Source: Betaproteobacteria bacterium (GTDB lineage Bacteria; Pseudomonadota; Gammaproteobacteria; Burkholderiales; Burkholderiaceae_F). Taken from it: a DNA stretch of 64,000 nucleotides. The translations under genes and the position numbers were made by a program. Numbering within the stretch: position 1 is the first letter of the stretch; each line of letters starts with the position of its first letter. Below, in pieces: positions 1 to 9,188 of this stretch. The stretch lies in assembly GCA_005882215.1 (NCBI GenBank), contig VBCK01000135.1, positions 1-64,000 of the forward strand, read 5' to 3'. The notes under the pieces were generated by a model that saw only the letters and a program-made list of their open reading frames with translations, made no database searches and was not told where the DNA came from.

Positions 1-2739
1 GTCAAGACGGATCTGCGGCCGGGCCGACAGCACCGCCCGCATCACTTCCGCGTTCAGCGGATTGTCTTCGAAGTAGGCAACGCGCTTGCTGCAATAGTGC
101 GCATCGATCGGCCTGCCGGCCGGCGGCCTGACCGCCGGCTCCGCATGCGCGGCGGGAAGGCTGACCGCGAATGTGCTGCCCTGTCCTTCGACGCTGCTGA
201 CCTCGATCCGTCCGTTCATCAGTTCGATCAGTTTCTTGGTCACGACCAGACCGATCCCGGTGCCGGGCGTCGGTCCGGAATCGCGGCCGAGCCGGTTGAA
301 GGGCTGGAACAGCTCGGAGAATTGCGCCGGCGACATGCCCTGGCCCGTGTCCGACACCGTGATGACGATCTCGTCGCGGTCGCTTCGGCGTGCGGTTACC
401 GTGACCGTGCCGCCGGGCGAGTTGTACTTGATCGCGTTGCTGATCAGATTCGCAAGCACCTGCTTGAGCCGCGTGCCATCGGCCAGCACCCGGTCGGCTT
501 CGGTATCGATGTCGGCGCGAACCGTGGCGGCCTGCTGGGCGGCCGCGCCCGACAGCATCGTCACGGTCTCCCGCACCACCAGACCCAGAGCGATCGGTTC
601 CACGGACAGCCGGACGGTTCCCGCCTCGATCCGCGACAGGTCGAGCAGATCGTCGATCATCGCCAGCAGATGCCAGCCGGCGATCTCTATATGCTCGACG
701 CGCGCGCGCTGCTGTCCGGAAAGAGGCTCGGCGGGACTTCCGAGCAGGACCTGGGCAAATCCGAGAATCCCGTTCAGGGGAGTGCGCAGCTCATGGCTCA
801 TCCTCGACAGGAATTCGTCCTTGGCACGCGTGGCTTCCTCGGCAACCAGCCGGGCGCGCTCCGCTTCGCGCAGCCGGACCCTTTCCGTGATGTCCTCGGT
901 CACCGTCACCGCATAAGCCGGCCCGTCGGGTTCATCCCGACCGAGCGCCACGCGCATCTGCACATTGACGATGGTTCCGCCCTTGCGCACATAACGCAAC
1001 TCGCGTCCTGCATCCGGCACCGCGGTCACCTGCGCTGAATCCTGGGCCGGCCAACCGTCACCCGGCCTGCGGTCGGCCGGGTGGATCAGGTCCGTGCAGC
1101 GCATCCGATAAAGCTCCTCGGCCGAGTAGCCGGTAATCTCGCAAAAGCGCGGGTTGACCCGCAGGAAACGGCAATCAGGACCGTGAATCGCGATTCCAAC
1201 CGACGCGTGGTCCAGGATCTTGCGCAGCAGCTCCTCGCTGCTGCGAAGCGCGGCTTTCTCGCGCTCGAGCTCGGCGGTGCGGTACAGAACCAGCTGGCTG
1301 ATCGTCTGAGCGCGGCCCGTCAGAAGCAGCAGGAAGATGCCGATCGCACCGATCGCAAAGACCGTCACGGCCGAGAACGCCCAGGTGCCCCAGCTGCGCA
1401 GCGCCCCCAAATATTTGGGTGTGGCCACGACGCGGATCAGCCAGTCCCTTCCCCAGAGCGGGATCGCCACCTCGTGCTTGAGCGGCTGGCCCTGGACCGG
1501 GCGCTCGCAATCGAGCGGCCCGGCAATCCGATGGGCCGCCCCTCCTCCGGTTCGGTCCACCCAGCAAATCGCGAGGCCGCCTCCGTCGTTGACCAGCAGT
1601 CTTGGATCGAGCCGATTGATATTGATCACCGCGTAAGCGAGCTTCCGTGCCGCGGCGCCCGCACCGGACGGCGGCTCGGAATCCGGAATCCAGACCAGGA
1701 ACTCGGCCTGCTGGTCCGCGCCACTGCCGATGGTCCAGGGTTCGCTCGCAGCCACCTGCCCCGAAGCCAGAGCGCGTTCCAGCGCAGCCTGAACCGAGGC
1801 ATCGGCCAGGATGCGCTCGTCCTCGGCGCGCCCTCTCGAGGCCTCTTCGACGACCGGAAGGGCCGGGGCGCCGGCAGCGGCCCCGGTCGATACTCGACCG
1901 ATCGAGCGGATCGACGGCGCCTCGTTCATCCATCGCGGCGGCTCGGATCCATCGGTCAGACGCGCTTGGCCATGCGCTGCCGCCTGGACCGCGAGCACGT
2001 CCAGCCTGAGCTCGCTGCGAAACGCGTTCACGAGCTTCTGGGCGTCGAAGCCGAATCGCCCCTCGATGCGTTGATCTTCCCAACGGGCGATCATGGCGGC
2101 GGTGAGCGCTCCCAGGCCGATCATCACGAGCAAGGGAATCGCCACCGTCCATCGGCGCGCTCTCCAATGTTCACGCGGCCTGCCAAGTAGCGCGAGGACG
2201 ATCGGAACACCGACCAGCATCCCGAGCGTGTCACCGAGCCACCAGTTCCACCAGTAGAAAAATCCGCTGATCGGCGCAGCGATGCCGGATTTCAACAGCG
2301 CCAAGGTCGAGATGCTCGCGCTCACCAGCGCAGCAACCGGGCACAACAGCACAAAGCGGACGATCGTGGCGGGTGTGTCGAGCGCAGGCGACGCTCCGCA
2401 CAGCCCCTTCACCAGCCGCGTACCCACGGCGGCCTGGAGCATCGCGGCCAGTGCGACGATGACGCTCACCCATTGCAGCGTCGTGTGTCCGGCGGACACC
2501 CCGCTGAATGCAGTCAGCCTCAACAGCAGCGAACCGAAAAACGCGGCTGGCAGAACGCCGTAGCCGTAGATCACGCCGGCCGCGAGCATGATGCCCGCAG
2601 GAGGAAATATCGGCGCCCCGTAACCGGGTGGAATGGCAAGCTGCAGCGCGGGCACGCCCACGACGGCATACGCGATCGTCAACAGCGCGATGCGCAGAAG
2701 TGTCACCGGCAATCGGCGCCAAGCGGCCCACGTCGCCAC
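1..2739 (-). CDS. Hybrid sensor histidine kinase (MASE1-CHASE-like-PAS-HisKA-HATPase-REC), 3' end outside window
   Basis: Membrane sensor kinase read on the minus strand and open at the left edge. The N-terminus is a run of hydrophobic segments of MASE1 type (PPAGIMLAAGVIYGYG). It is followed by an extracytoplasmic CHASE-like region, a last membrane segment near residue 450, and a PAS domain near residue 500. The HisKA box MSHELRTPLNG lies near residue 648. ATPase boxes NLISNAIKYN, DTGQGM and GTGIGL follow. A receiver domain begins at VAYFEDNPLNAE (about residue 885) and is cut by the window edge before its phosphoacceptor can be read. There is no ATG near the 5' end; the GTG at 2739 is my choice because an in-frame stop lies at 2824-2826. 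The ligand is unknown. Family assignment is firm, the start is uncertain. Confidence 0.88.
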   Translation of the reverse strand, partial: MATWAAWRRLPVTLLRIALLTIAYAVVGVPALQLAIPPGYGAPIFPPAGIMLAAGVIYGYGVLPAAFFGSLLLRLTAFSGVSAGHTTLQWVSVIVALAAMLQAAVGTRLVKGLCGASPALDTPATIVRFVLLCPVAALVSASISTLALLKSGIAAPISGFFYWWNWWLGDTLGMLVGVPIVLALLGRPREHWRARRWTVAIPLLVMIGLGALTAAMIARWEDQRIEGRFGFDAQKLVNAFRSELRLDVLAVQAAAHGQARLTDGSEPPRWMNEAPSIRSIGRVSTGAAAGAPALPVVEEASRGRAEDERILADASVQAALERALASGQVAASEPWTIGSGADQQAEFLVWIPDSEPPSGAGAAARKLAYAVININRLDPRLLVNDGGGLAICWVDRTGGGAAHRIAGPLDCERPVQGQPLKHEVAIPLWGRDWLIRVVATPKYLGALRSWGTWAFSAVTVFAIGAIGIFLLLLTGRAQTISQLVLYRTAELEREKAALRSSEELLRKILDHASVGIAIHGPDCRFLRVNPRFCEITGYSAEELYRMRCTDLIHPADRRPGDGWPAQDSAQVTAVPDAGRELRYVRKGGTIVNVQMRVALGRDEPDGPAYAVTVTEDITERVRLREAERARLVAEEATRAKDEFLSRMSHELRTPLNGILGFAQVLLGSPAEPLSGQQRARVEHIEIAGWHLLAMIDDLLDLSRIEAGTVRLSVEPIALGLVVRETVTMLSGAAAQQAATVRADIDTEADRVLADGTRLKQVLANLISNAIKYNSPGGTVTVTARRSDRDEIVITVSDTGQGMSPAQFSELFQPFNRLGRDSGPTPGTGIGLVVTKKLIELMNGRIEVSSVEGQGSTFAVSLPAAHAEPAVRPPAGRPIDAHYCSKRVAYFEDNPLNAEVMRAVLSARPQIRLD

Positions 2740-2871
2740 GGGTGCCCCGCGTTGCGGCTTACCAGATGCGAGCCGCGGCCGGCCAGTTGCTGCCGCAAAC
2801 CGCGTCGCTTGTAGATGGTACCCCTAAGCCCCCGTCTTCAGCATGGGTTGTGTCAGCCTGGCGGGTCGCGG

Positions 2872-3594
2872 CTAGAACCGGCGACGCAAGCCGACCAGAA
2901 TCGCATGGGGCATCACGCTAAGCACCAGCGGGCTGTCCCGTTGATGCGCGTAATACCCAGCCGCAGTTCCGATCGCAAGGCCGGCCAGAACGTCGGTTTG
3001 CCAGTGCGCCTGCACTTTCATCCGCGCGATCGCGTCGTAGAGCGGCAGCGCTTCCAGCGCCCACACGCCGGGTTGCTGGTTGCGGTACTCGAAGACGAAC
3101 GGCGTGACGATCGAGCTGACGGCCGCCACCTCGCCGCTCGGAAAGCTGTAGTGAGAGCCGCCCTGGAACCAGGCGTTCGGGTCGTTACGCTGAATCGGCC
3201 GCGCCCGAGTGAAGACGTACTTGAGCACCTGCGCCGAGGCGCTTGCGATCAGCGACGAATCGATCGCGCGCCAGCAGGTGTTGCCGAAACGGGTCTGGCC
3301 GCCTTCCCACAAGCCGCAGAGGACCTCGCCCCCGATCAGCGAGTCCATCAGGATCCGCTGGTTGCTCCGCCTCCAGATGCCGCTGTCGTCGTAGGCCCAG
3401 CGATGGTCGATGCCGAGCGGCCCACCGGCCCACGAAGGCGACGACACGCCCAGCGCAGCTGCGGCCGCGAGCGCGGCTGCGGCGCGCGCTGACGCCGCCG
3501 GTGCGGCTCTGCCGCGCCTAGAGGCATTGATTGGCCTTATTCGACCACTCCAGCTGTACCGTGTAGTCGCCGACCTTCTTGGTCTTCCAGGCAC
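2872..3594 (-). CDS. Exported PAP2-superfamily (phosphatidic acid phosphatase-like) protein
   Basis: About 240 residues with an Ala-rich hydrophobic stretch ending in SSPSWA that looks like a signal peptide or N-terminal anchor. The three PAP2 signatures are in order: KYVFTRARP (K-x6-RP), SFPSGEVA, and R-x5-H-x3-D in ARMKVQAHWQTDVLAG. The usual PSGH histidine is glutamate here. In the family this histidine acts as general acid, so activity may be changed or lost, although I believe relatives with PSGE/PSGD exist. The ATG at 3594 overlaps the upstream gene by 77 bases; no nearer ATG exists, so the true start may be an internal alternative codon. It probably acts at the periplasmic face on a lipid phosphate or similar substrate. 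Confidence 0.8.
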   Translation of the reverse strand: MPGRPRRSATTRYSWSGRIRPINASRRGRAAPAASARAAAALAAAAALGVSSPSWAGGPLGIDHRWAYDDSGIWRRSNQRILMDSLIGGEVLCGLWEGGQTRFGNTCWRAIDSSLIASASAQVLKYVFTRARPIQRNDPNAWFQGGSHYSFPSGEVAAVSSIVTPFVFEYRNQQPGVWALEALPLYDAIARMKVQAHWQTDVLAGLAIGTAAGYYAHQRDSPLVLSVMPHAILVGLRRRF

Positions 3595-4324
3595 AGATGT
3601 CGCCGATCTCGCCGTTGGCGTCGTCGTACCAGCCCTGCCCTGGGATCGGATCGGTGATCGCTTCGCACAATTCGTGCGACGTGGTCGAGGTCAGCGCCTC
3701 CCAGGTCGAGAGGCTGCCGCTGCAGCCGGCGCAACCCGGATAGGGCATCACCGCGTAAAAGACCTGGCCCGAGATATCGTTGTGGTACCCGCAGAATGCC
3801 TGGCAGGATGCCGAGCCGCCCTGCACGACGCGCACGCCCGGCGGCACATAGACGAAATACAGCGTGTTCGGCCCGGGAGGCGGCACTCCCGGGTGACTGG
3901 AGATCAGCTGCTGCAGCATGTGCTGAATCGCCGTATCGGACACCGACTGTTTCAGCGGCGGGGCCGTAATCGCCAGCGTGCCGGTGCGCTTGCCGTGTCC
4001 GATGGTCCACCCGGGCGCGCTGTATTCGGCCAGCTGGTCGATCAGCGCGCTGGTCAGGATGATGTCGAAAAACGCGTTGACCTGGGCCGGCACTGCGTTG
4101 AGCGCCGTGCTTTGCCAGTCCGAACCCCAGAAAATCGTGAACACTTCGACCGCTTCAAGCAGGGGCCCGTTGCGGTACGTCAGCTGCGGAGCCGTGGCTG
4201 GCCCGGCTCGGACGGCCGGCTGAGCCGGCCCGAGCATCGCCTCGGGCAGGCTCATCGGGACGATCCGGATCGCATCGCCCGGGCCTGGATAGATCTTCTT
4301 GGCCGGATGCATTTGTTCCGTCAT
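3518..4324 (-). CDS. Putative metal-binding/protease-like protein with HELCEAITDP motif, function unknown
   Basis: 268 residues. The ATG at 4324 overlaps the stop codon of the upstream reductase (TGATG), so the two are translationally coupled; longer readings upstream are noise. The C-terminal third carries TSHELCEAITDP followed by GWYDDANGEIGDICAW. This His-Glu...Asp/Glu-Ile-Gly-Asp pattern recalls a zincin-like metal site and is loosely reminiscent of the EXORDIUM/PHI-1 type proteins. Several cysteines (CQAFCGY, CAGCSG) could form disulfides, yet no signal peptide is evident at this start. I do not recognise a characterised homologue, so catalytic activity is inference only. Confidence 0.7.
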   Translation of the reverse strand: MTEQMHPAKKIYPGPGDAIRIVPMSLPEAMLGPAQPAVRAGPATAPQLTYRNGPLLEAVEVFTIFWGSDWQSTALNAVPAQVNAFFDIILTSALIDQLAEYSAPGWTIGHGKRTGTLAITAPPLKQSVSDTAIQHMLQQLISSHPGVPPPGPNTLYFVYVPPGVRVVQGGSASCQAFCGYHNDISGQVFYAVMPYPGCAGCSGSLSTWEALTSTTSHELCEAITDPIPGQGWYDDANGEIGDICAWKTKKVGDYTVQLEWSNKANQCL

Positions 4325-5283
4325 CACGGTCTCCCGCTCGCCCGACGCAGCTCGTACGTCTTCAGATGCAGATAGGCGACCTCCAGCACCGACAATTCGC
4401 TCGTCGGCGGGCTTGCAGGCCGAAGCCCGGAGGGCGAAGGCGGGCGGCGCGCCAGCAGATCGCCGATGATGTGATCGGCCTCGGTTCTTGCGCCGCGCTC
4501 GAGATCGCGCAGCATCGAGGCGGCCAGCGTCGAGTCCGCGTCCGTCAGTATCGCTTCGACCCGGCCAAGCGCCTGCGGCCGCGGGGCGAACCCTTGCGCG
4601 CCAGCGATCGCGGCGCATTCGCGAGTCATACGCCGCATCAGATCGACCCCGCCGCTGCGGACGATGTCACCGATGGCGCCCCGCATCAGGCAGGTCGTTC
4701 CGGCCAGCGCGGCGATGAACACCCATTTCTCCCACATCTCCTGCAGGATCGCGTCACTGCGGTGCGCCTCGAACTTCGCCTTCGAAAACAAGGCCTCGAT
4801 GGCCAGCGCGCGCTCGCTGCGCGGATTTTTTTCCAGCTCACCGAACGCAAGCTGGTGAAAGTCGCTCAAATGAATCACATTGCCGTCGTCGGCGAGCGTC
4901 ACGGAGATCTGGCATTGCCCGCCCAGAACCGGCTCCGCCCCGAACCGGTCCTTCAGCGCGTCCAGATGGCGCATCCCGTTCAATAACGGGACTATGGCGG
5001 TTTCCGGACCGACCGCCGGCGCGAACGAGTCGATCGCGCCGGCCAGGTCGTAGGCCTTGCAACTCAACAGGACGACCCCGAATCCCTTTTGCAACCGTTC
5101 CGCCGTCACCGTCGGTGGAGGTCCCAGCCGGATGTCGCCTTTGGGGCTTTGTACGGACAAACCCTGCCGAAGCTGAGACTCGCGCTTCGGCCGCACCAGA
5201 AAGGTCGCATCGACGCCGGCTTCCAGCAGCCTCGCACCAAAGTACGCGCCGATCGCACCGGCGCCGACTACGAGCACCTTCAT
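4324..5283 (-). CDS. Ketopantoate reductase family oxidoreductase (PanE/ApbA-like)
   Basis: 319 residues with an N-terminal Rossmann fold, MKVLVVGAGAIGAYFGARLL, giving the NADP-binding GxGxxG. A helical C-terminal domain has the family pattern around WEKWVFIAALAGTTCLMRGAIGD. Family enzymes reduce 2-dehydropantoate to pantoate with NADPH in coenzyme A synthesis, but many paralogues act on other 2-oxoacids. The neighbours do not include other pantothenate genes, so I do not assign panE. The start at 5283 places the Rossmann strand at residue 2; a longer reading to 5313 is possible. Its stop overlaps the next gene's ATG. Confidence 0.85.
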   Translation of the reverse strand: MKVLVVGAGAIGAYFGARLLEAGVDATFLVRPKRESQLRQGLSVQSPKGDIRLGPPPTVTAERLQKGFGVVLLSCKAYDLAGAIDSFAPAVGPETAIVPLLNGMRHLDALKDRFGAEPVLGGQCQISVTLADDGNVIHLSDFHQLAFGELEKNPRSERALAIEALFSKAKFEAHRSDAILQEMWEKWVFIAALAGTTCLMRGAIGDIVRSGGVDLMRRMTRECAAIAGAQGFAPRPQALGRVEAILTDADSTLAASMLRDLERGARTEADHIIGDLLARRPPSPSGLRPASPPTSELSVLEVAYLHLKTYELRRASGRP

Positions 5284-5381
5284 CACGTCACCCAGTCTAG
5301 TCGTCGCCGGCATCCTGCCGGATCGCAGATTTCCGCGGTGCCGGCGTGATCATGCGGCCGCCACGCGACACCCGTGTCAGA

Positions 5382-5891
5382 TTACGCAGCTGCCATCGGA
5401 GAGCGCACCGACGGATGGAAGCGCCTCAGGGCGAGCACCGCGGCCCAGATGAAAGCTGCCAGAACGAGCACCTGAGTGACCACGAACGGAGGCTCCGAGC
5501 CGGTCGGCGCCAGCGGATGCAGGAACGCCAGCTTCTGGAAGGCCTGCACGACCGCGACGAACACGTTCAGGTACAAGGCCATCACGGCACACGATACGTA
5601 GATCCACCGCCACGCGCCCGCGAGCCGGGCGTAATACAGCCCGAAGAGAGCGGCCGCCAGCGCGACCAGTGAAATCAACCCGACCGCGCGGGCAGGGGTA
5701 AATTGTTCCGATGGAAACATGAAGCCCGTCACGCTCGTGGCGACCGTGGTCGCCAGAAACACGGCAGTCCATCCCTGCGGCGTCCTCGCATTCCACATCT
5801 GGAACACAACGACCGCGCCCGCCAAGATGCCGATCAGACTCAAGATGACATGCAAGGCCGTAAAGGCAGCAACTGACATTCCCAGGACCAT
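5382..5891 (-). CDS. Five-TM integral membrane protein, unknown function
   Basis: 169 residues with about five hydrophobic helices: residues 7-31, 41-60, 70-90, 93-117 and 140-160. Strong ribosome-binding site GGAGGGGAGATC directly before the ATG at 5891. Short polar loops and no recognisable motif. It is probably a monocistronic inner-membrane protein. I do not recognise a family. Confidence 0.75.
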   Translation of the reverse strand: MVLGMSVAAFTALHVILSLIGILAGAVVVFQMWNARTPQGWTAVFLATTVATSVTGFMFPSEQFTPARAVGLISLVALAAALFGLYYARLAGAWRWIYVSCAVMALYLNVFVAVVQAFQKLAFLHPLAPTGSEPPFVVTQVLVLAAFIWAAVLALRRFHPSVRSPMAAA

Positions 5892-6059
5892 GATCTCCCC
5901 TCCTCGTGCGCAACGGCCTGAAATGGGTCAGTGCCGGCGGGTCTGCGTTGACTTCAGGTCCCGTGCGGGTCCACGGGCATAAGCTTCCCGGCCGCGCACG
6001 TCCGGACGACGTCAGGAAGGTCGCGCTTTATCTCAGCCGACTCATCCGGCCTGCGAACG

Positions 6060-8648
6060 TCATCGGCTGACCTGCAGCACCCGCGCAAGGCTGGCCGCAA
6101 GCTCCTGCGTCGAAAGCGGCTTTTTCAGCACATCGTCCGCGCCCGCCTCCCGGGCCCGCTGTGTCACGGCGGCGCCCAGATAGCCGCTGACCAGCAGCGC
6201 CGGGATGTGCGGCCGGATCTTGCGGATCTCGCGGATCAGCTCCGATCCCGACCTACCCGGCATGCTCTCGTCGGTGACGACCGCATCGAACCCTTGCGGA
6301 TCCGCGCTAAAGGCGACGAGCGCGGCCGGGCTCGAGGTGAATCCGACCGGCGTGTAGCCCAGACGTGCCAGCGCCCCGGTCACCAGATCCACCAGCGGTG
6401 TTTCGTCGTCGATCACCAGAATGCGCTGCCGATTTCCACGCGACATCCTGGACGGCGCGGGCATCCTGGCCTTGTCGGCCCCGACCGCCTGGCCGAAACG
6501 GGGCAGATAAACGGTAAAGGCGCTGCCCGTTCCCAGCGTGCTCGCCATGTCGATGGCGCCGCCGAGGCCGGTTACGATGCCGTGCACCAGGGACAGACCG
6601 AGTCCGGTCCCAACGCCGACCTCCTTGGTCGTGAAGAACGGATCGAAGATCCGCTCCCGGATCTCGGCGGGGATACCCGTTCCGCTGTCGGCCACCTTCA
6701 GTACGACATACTCGGCGGCCAGCAGCGAGCCCATCGTGGCCGCGCGCTGGGACTCGATATGGACGCGGTCGAGCGACACGCGCAGCGTGCCGCCGGAAGG
6801 CATCGCGTGCAAGGCATTTGTGACCAGATTCATCAGTACCTGATGGATCTGGGTTGGGTCGCCCATCGAGGCGCTTCGGCCGGCGCGCAACCGCTGTTCG
6901 ATGCGAACGCCCTCGGGCAGCTTGGCCGCGACGAGTTTCAGCGTTTCGCGGACAATCTTCTGAACTTCGACCGCGACGCGCTCGCCGACCCCGCTTCTGC
7001 TGAATGCGAGAATTCGATCCACCAGCGCGCGCCCGCGCTCGCCGGCGACGATGATGTTTTCGATGTCGCGACGCAGCCGGCTGCCGGCTGGCGCCTCGCC
7101 CAATGCCATCTCGCCATAGCCGAGAATGGCGCCCAGCAGATTATTGAAGTCGTGTGCGACGCCGCCGGCCAGCGTGCCCATCGCTTCCAGGCGCTGCGCC
7201 AGCCGCAGCTGGGCCTCCATCGTCCTCAGTTCCTCCTCCGCGATGCGCCGCTCCGTGACGTCCAGCATGAATCCGACGATTTGCGCCGGCTGTCCTTCGG
7301 AATCGAACAGCAGCCGACCCTTCACCTGCAGCCAACGGATAGCGTCGTCTTTGTGCAGGACCCGGTACTCGGCGGCGACATCGCCCGTTTGCCGGGCGCG
7401 CTCGATCGCCGCCCTCACGGCCGGCCAGTCGTCCGGGTGCACCAGCCTCTTCCAGGCACCGTAGGTCCCGTCGTAGCTGCCGGGCGCCAGCCCGTACATC
7501 GCTTCCAGATCGGGCGACCAGCGATTCTGTCCGTCTCCGGCGCCGATGCGCCACTCGAAGGCCACCGCGCGCGCAGCCTTCTGCGCCAGGTCCAGCATCT
7601 GCTGGCGGGCGCGCAGTTCCTCTTCGGCATGCTTGCGCTCGGTCACGTCGCTGACCGAGCCGGCCCACCGCGCCGGCGCGCCCCCTTCGTCGCGCAGGCA
7701 CAAGCCGGTCATATGGAGCCAGCGCGTCTCGCCGTTGCGCACGATCCGCATTTCCGTCTCGAGCCGGGCGTTGGGGCCGGCCAAAAGCGCCTGCACCGCC
7801 GCCTCCCACTTCGACCGATCATCCGGATGGAAAGGGACCAGCTCGAGAAATTGCGCCCGGCTCGAAAACGTCGAGTCCGGCGACAGTCCGAATATCTGCA
7901 GCAGCAGCGCCGACGCGTAGAAGTCGTCCGAGGCGACGATCCAGTCCCAATGGCCCTCTCCCGAGGACGCCATCGCGAGCGCATAGCGCTCTTCGGATCG
8001 CCTCAGAGCGTCGAGCGCGTGATCGCGCTCGATCGCAATGCTGGCCAGGTGCGTGAACTGCTGCAGGTGATACTGCTGTTGCACGGTGGGCCCGCCCGGC
8101 TTGCGCGCATAGATCGCAAACGTGCCAAACACCTTGCCCTCGGAAGACGTGATGGGCGTGGACCAGCACGCGCGAAGGCCATGCGCCAGCACCAGCGCCC
8201 GCACTTGCGGCCATCGAGTCTCCGAGGCGAAGTCGGGCACGATGACCTGCCGGGCCGAGTGCGCGGCCGCCGCGCACGGACCGATCGCCGGATCGACCGC
8301 ACTGCCATCGATCTGACTCGTGTAGCTGTCCGGCAGGCTGGGTGCCGCGCCGTGCCAAAGGCGCTCGCCCCGGGCATCGAGCAGCAAAATGGAAACGCTT
8401 GAGTCGCGAAATATCTCTTCGACGAAGCCGCACAGGGCATTCAGCGTCTGCTTCAGCGGGCTGCCCTTGGCGATCATCTCCAGCAGCCGCTTTTCCGCGG
8501 CCAGCAGCGTCTCGGTCCGCTTGCGCGCCTCGAGGTCGGTGCGGCGCCGGTACGACCCGATCTGATCGTTCACGGGCTCTCTTTCGGCATGCTGGCGGCG
8601 CCGCTCACCCGGAAGGGACCGCCCGGACGAGCGCGCCGGCGACGACAT
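6060..8648 (-). CDS. Cytosolic hybrid histidine kinase (GAF-PAS-PAS-HisKA-HATPase-REC), module copy 1
   Basis: 862 residues without membrane segments. A GAF domain (about 45-205) is followed by two PAS domains (about 215-335 and 345-470), each closed by a DVTER motif. The phosphoacceptor histidine is near residue 499 in GGVAHDFNNLLGAILGYGE, the CckA-like type of HisKA. ATPase boxes NLVTNALHAM, DSGTGIP and GTGLGLSLV follow. A C-terminal receiver (from ILVIDDE, about 745) has its aspartate in VVTDESMPG and its lysine in LKKPLS. The ATG at 8648 overlaps the stop of the upstream receiver gene (TGATG). It most likely phosphorylates its own receiver, the stand-alone receiver next door and/or the divergent OmpR-type regulator. 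Signal unknown. Confidence 0.9.
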   Translation of the reverse strand: MSSPARSSGRSLPGERRRQHAEREPVNDQIGSYRRRTDLEARKRTETLLAAEKRLLEMIAKGSPLKQTLNALCGFVEEIFRDSSVSILLLDARGERLWHGAAPSLPDSYTSQIDGSAVDPAIGPCAAAAHSARQVIVPDFASETRWPQVRALVLAHGLRACWSTPITSSEGKVFGTFAIYARKPGGPTVQQQYHLQQFTHLASIAIERDHALDALRRSEERYALAMASSGEGHWDWIVASDDFYASALLLQIFGLSPDSTFSSRAQFLELVPFHPDDRSKWEAAVQALLAGPNARLETEMRIVRNGETRWLHMTGLCLRDEGGAPARWAGSVSDVTERKHAEEELRARQQMLDLAQKAARAVAFEWRIGAGDGQNRWSPDLEAMYGLAPGSYDGTYGAWKRLVHPDDWPAVRAAIERARQTGDVAAEYRVLHKDDAIRWLQVKGRLLFDSEGQPAQIVGFMLDVTERRIAEEELRTMEAQLRLAQRLEAMGTLAGGVAHDFNNLLGAILGYGEMALGEAPAGSRLRRDIENIIVAGERGRALVDRILAFSRSGVGERVAVEVQKIVRETLKLVAAKLPEGVRIEQRLRAGRSASMGDPTQIHQVLMNLVTNALHAMPSGGTLRVSLDRVHIESQRAATMGSLLAAEYVVLKVADSGTGIPAEIRERIFDPFFTTKEVGVGTGLGLSLVHGIVTGLGGAIDMASTLGTGSAFTVYLPRFGQAVGADKARMPAPSRMSRGNRQRILVIDDETPLVDLVTGALARLGYTPVGFTSSPAALVAFSADPQGFDAVVTDESMPGRSGSELIREIRKIRPHIPALLVSGYLGAAVTQRAREAGADDVLKKPLSTQELAASLARVLQVSR

Positions 8649-9010
8649 CAGCGGTCGGCGACCGCTGTCCCGACCGCAACGAGCAACTCTTCGCGTGTGA
8701 ACGGCTTGGGCAACACATGGCTGACATCCAGACGATGTGCCGTCGCGATCGACCCGCCCAGGCCGCGCCGGAATCGTGCGGACAGCGCAAGGATCGGGAC
8801 ACGATACGCCGCCCGCAGATCCTCGATTGTTGCACCGGCACAGCTCGGGTCGGAAACATCGGCGATCACGAGGCTCGGAACTACCGCAGTGACGGCATGA
8901 GTCTTGGCCGCAAAGAGCACCCCGTAACCGGCTTCCCCGAGCCAGCGCTCGATCAGCTGCCGAATGAGGTCGTCCGGCTCGACAACGACGATCCAGCCCT
9001 TGAGCGACAC
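8648..9010 (-). CDS. Stand-alone receiver-like protein, module copy 1
   Basis: About 120 residues, a single receiver fold with no output domain. It begins GWIVVVEPDDLIRQLIERWL. The acidic pocket reads EPDD instead of the usual DDD. The likely phosphoacceptor aspartate sits in LVIADVSDPS and the conserved lysine in VLPKPFTREEL. The GTG at 9010 is preferred because AAGGAAG lies nine bases upstream and because the length then matches its paralogue at 14710-15081; an ATG at 9070 is an alternative. It overlaps the kinase start by TGATG, so it is likely a phosphorelay intermediate or phosphate sink for that kinase. Confidence 0.78.
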   Translation of the reverse strand: MSLKGWIVVVEPDDLIRQLIERWLGEAGYGVLFAAKTHAVTAVVPSLVIADVSDPSCAGATIEDLRAAYRVPILALSARFRRGLGGSIATAHRLDVSHVLPKPFTREELLVAVGTAVADR

Positions 9011-9188
9011 TGGTTGCGCTTCCTTGAAGTGCGAAGTCGGCACGTCTGCCGTCGATCCGCACCAGACCATTTGACCCTGGGAGCGTCTCGACAATATGCC
9101 AGTTCCACGGGGTCCGATGTCAGTTGACACGATCGCCCGGTCGGGCGACAAATCGCTGTAGCGGCCAGTCGCCACCGTCCAGTACCCT

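Noticed and set aside
4324-5283. Naming the reductase panE
   Set aside because: The family is broad and no pantothenate genes are nearby, so the specific role cannot be supported.
6207-8402. Plus-strand open frame of 731 residues antisense to the hybrid kinase
   Set aside because: Composition is His/Arg/Gln-rich with no domain; it mirrors the kinase on the other strand, as expected for GC-rich DNA.
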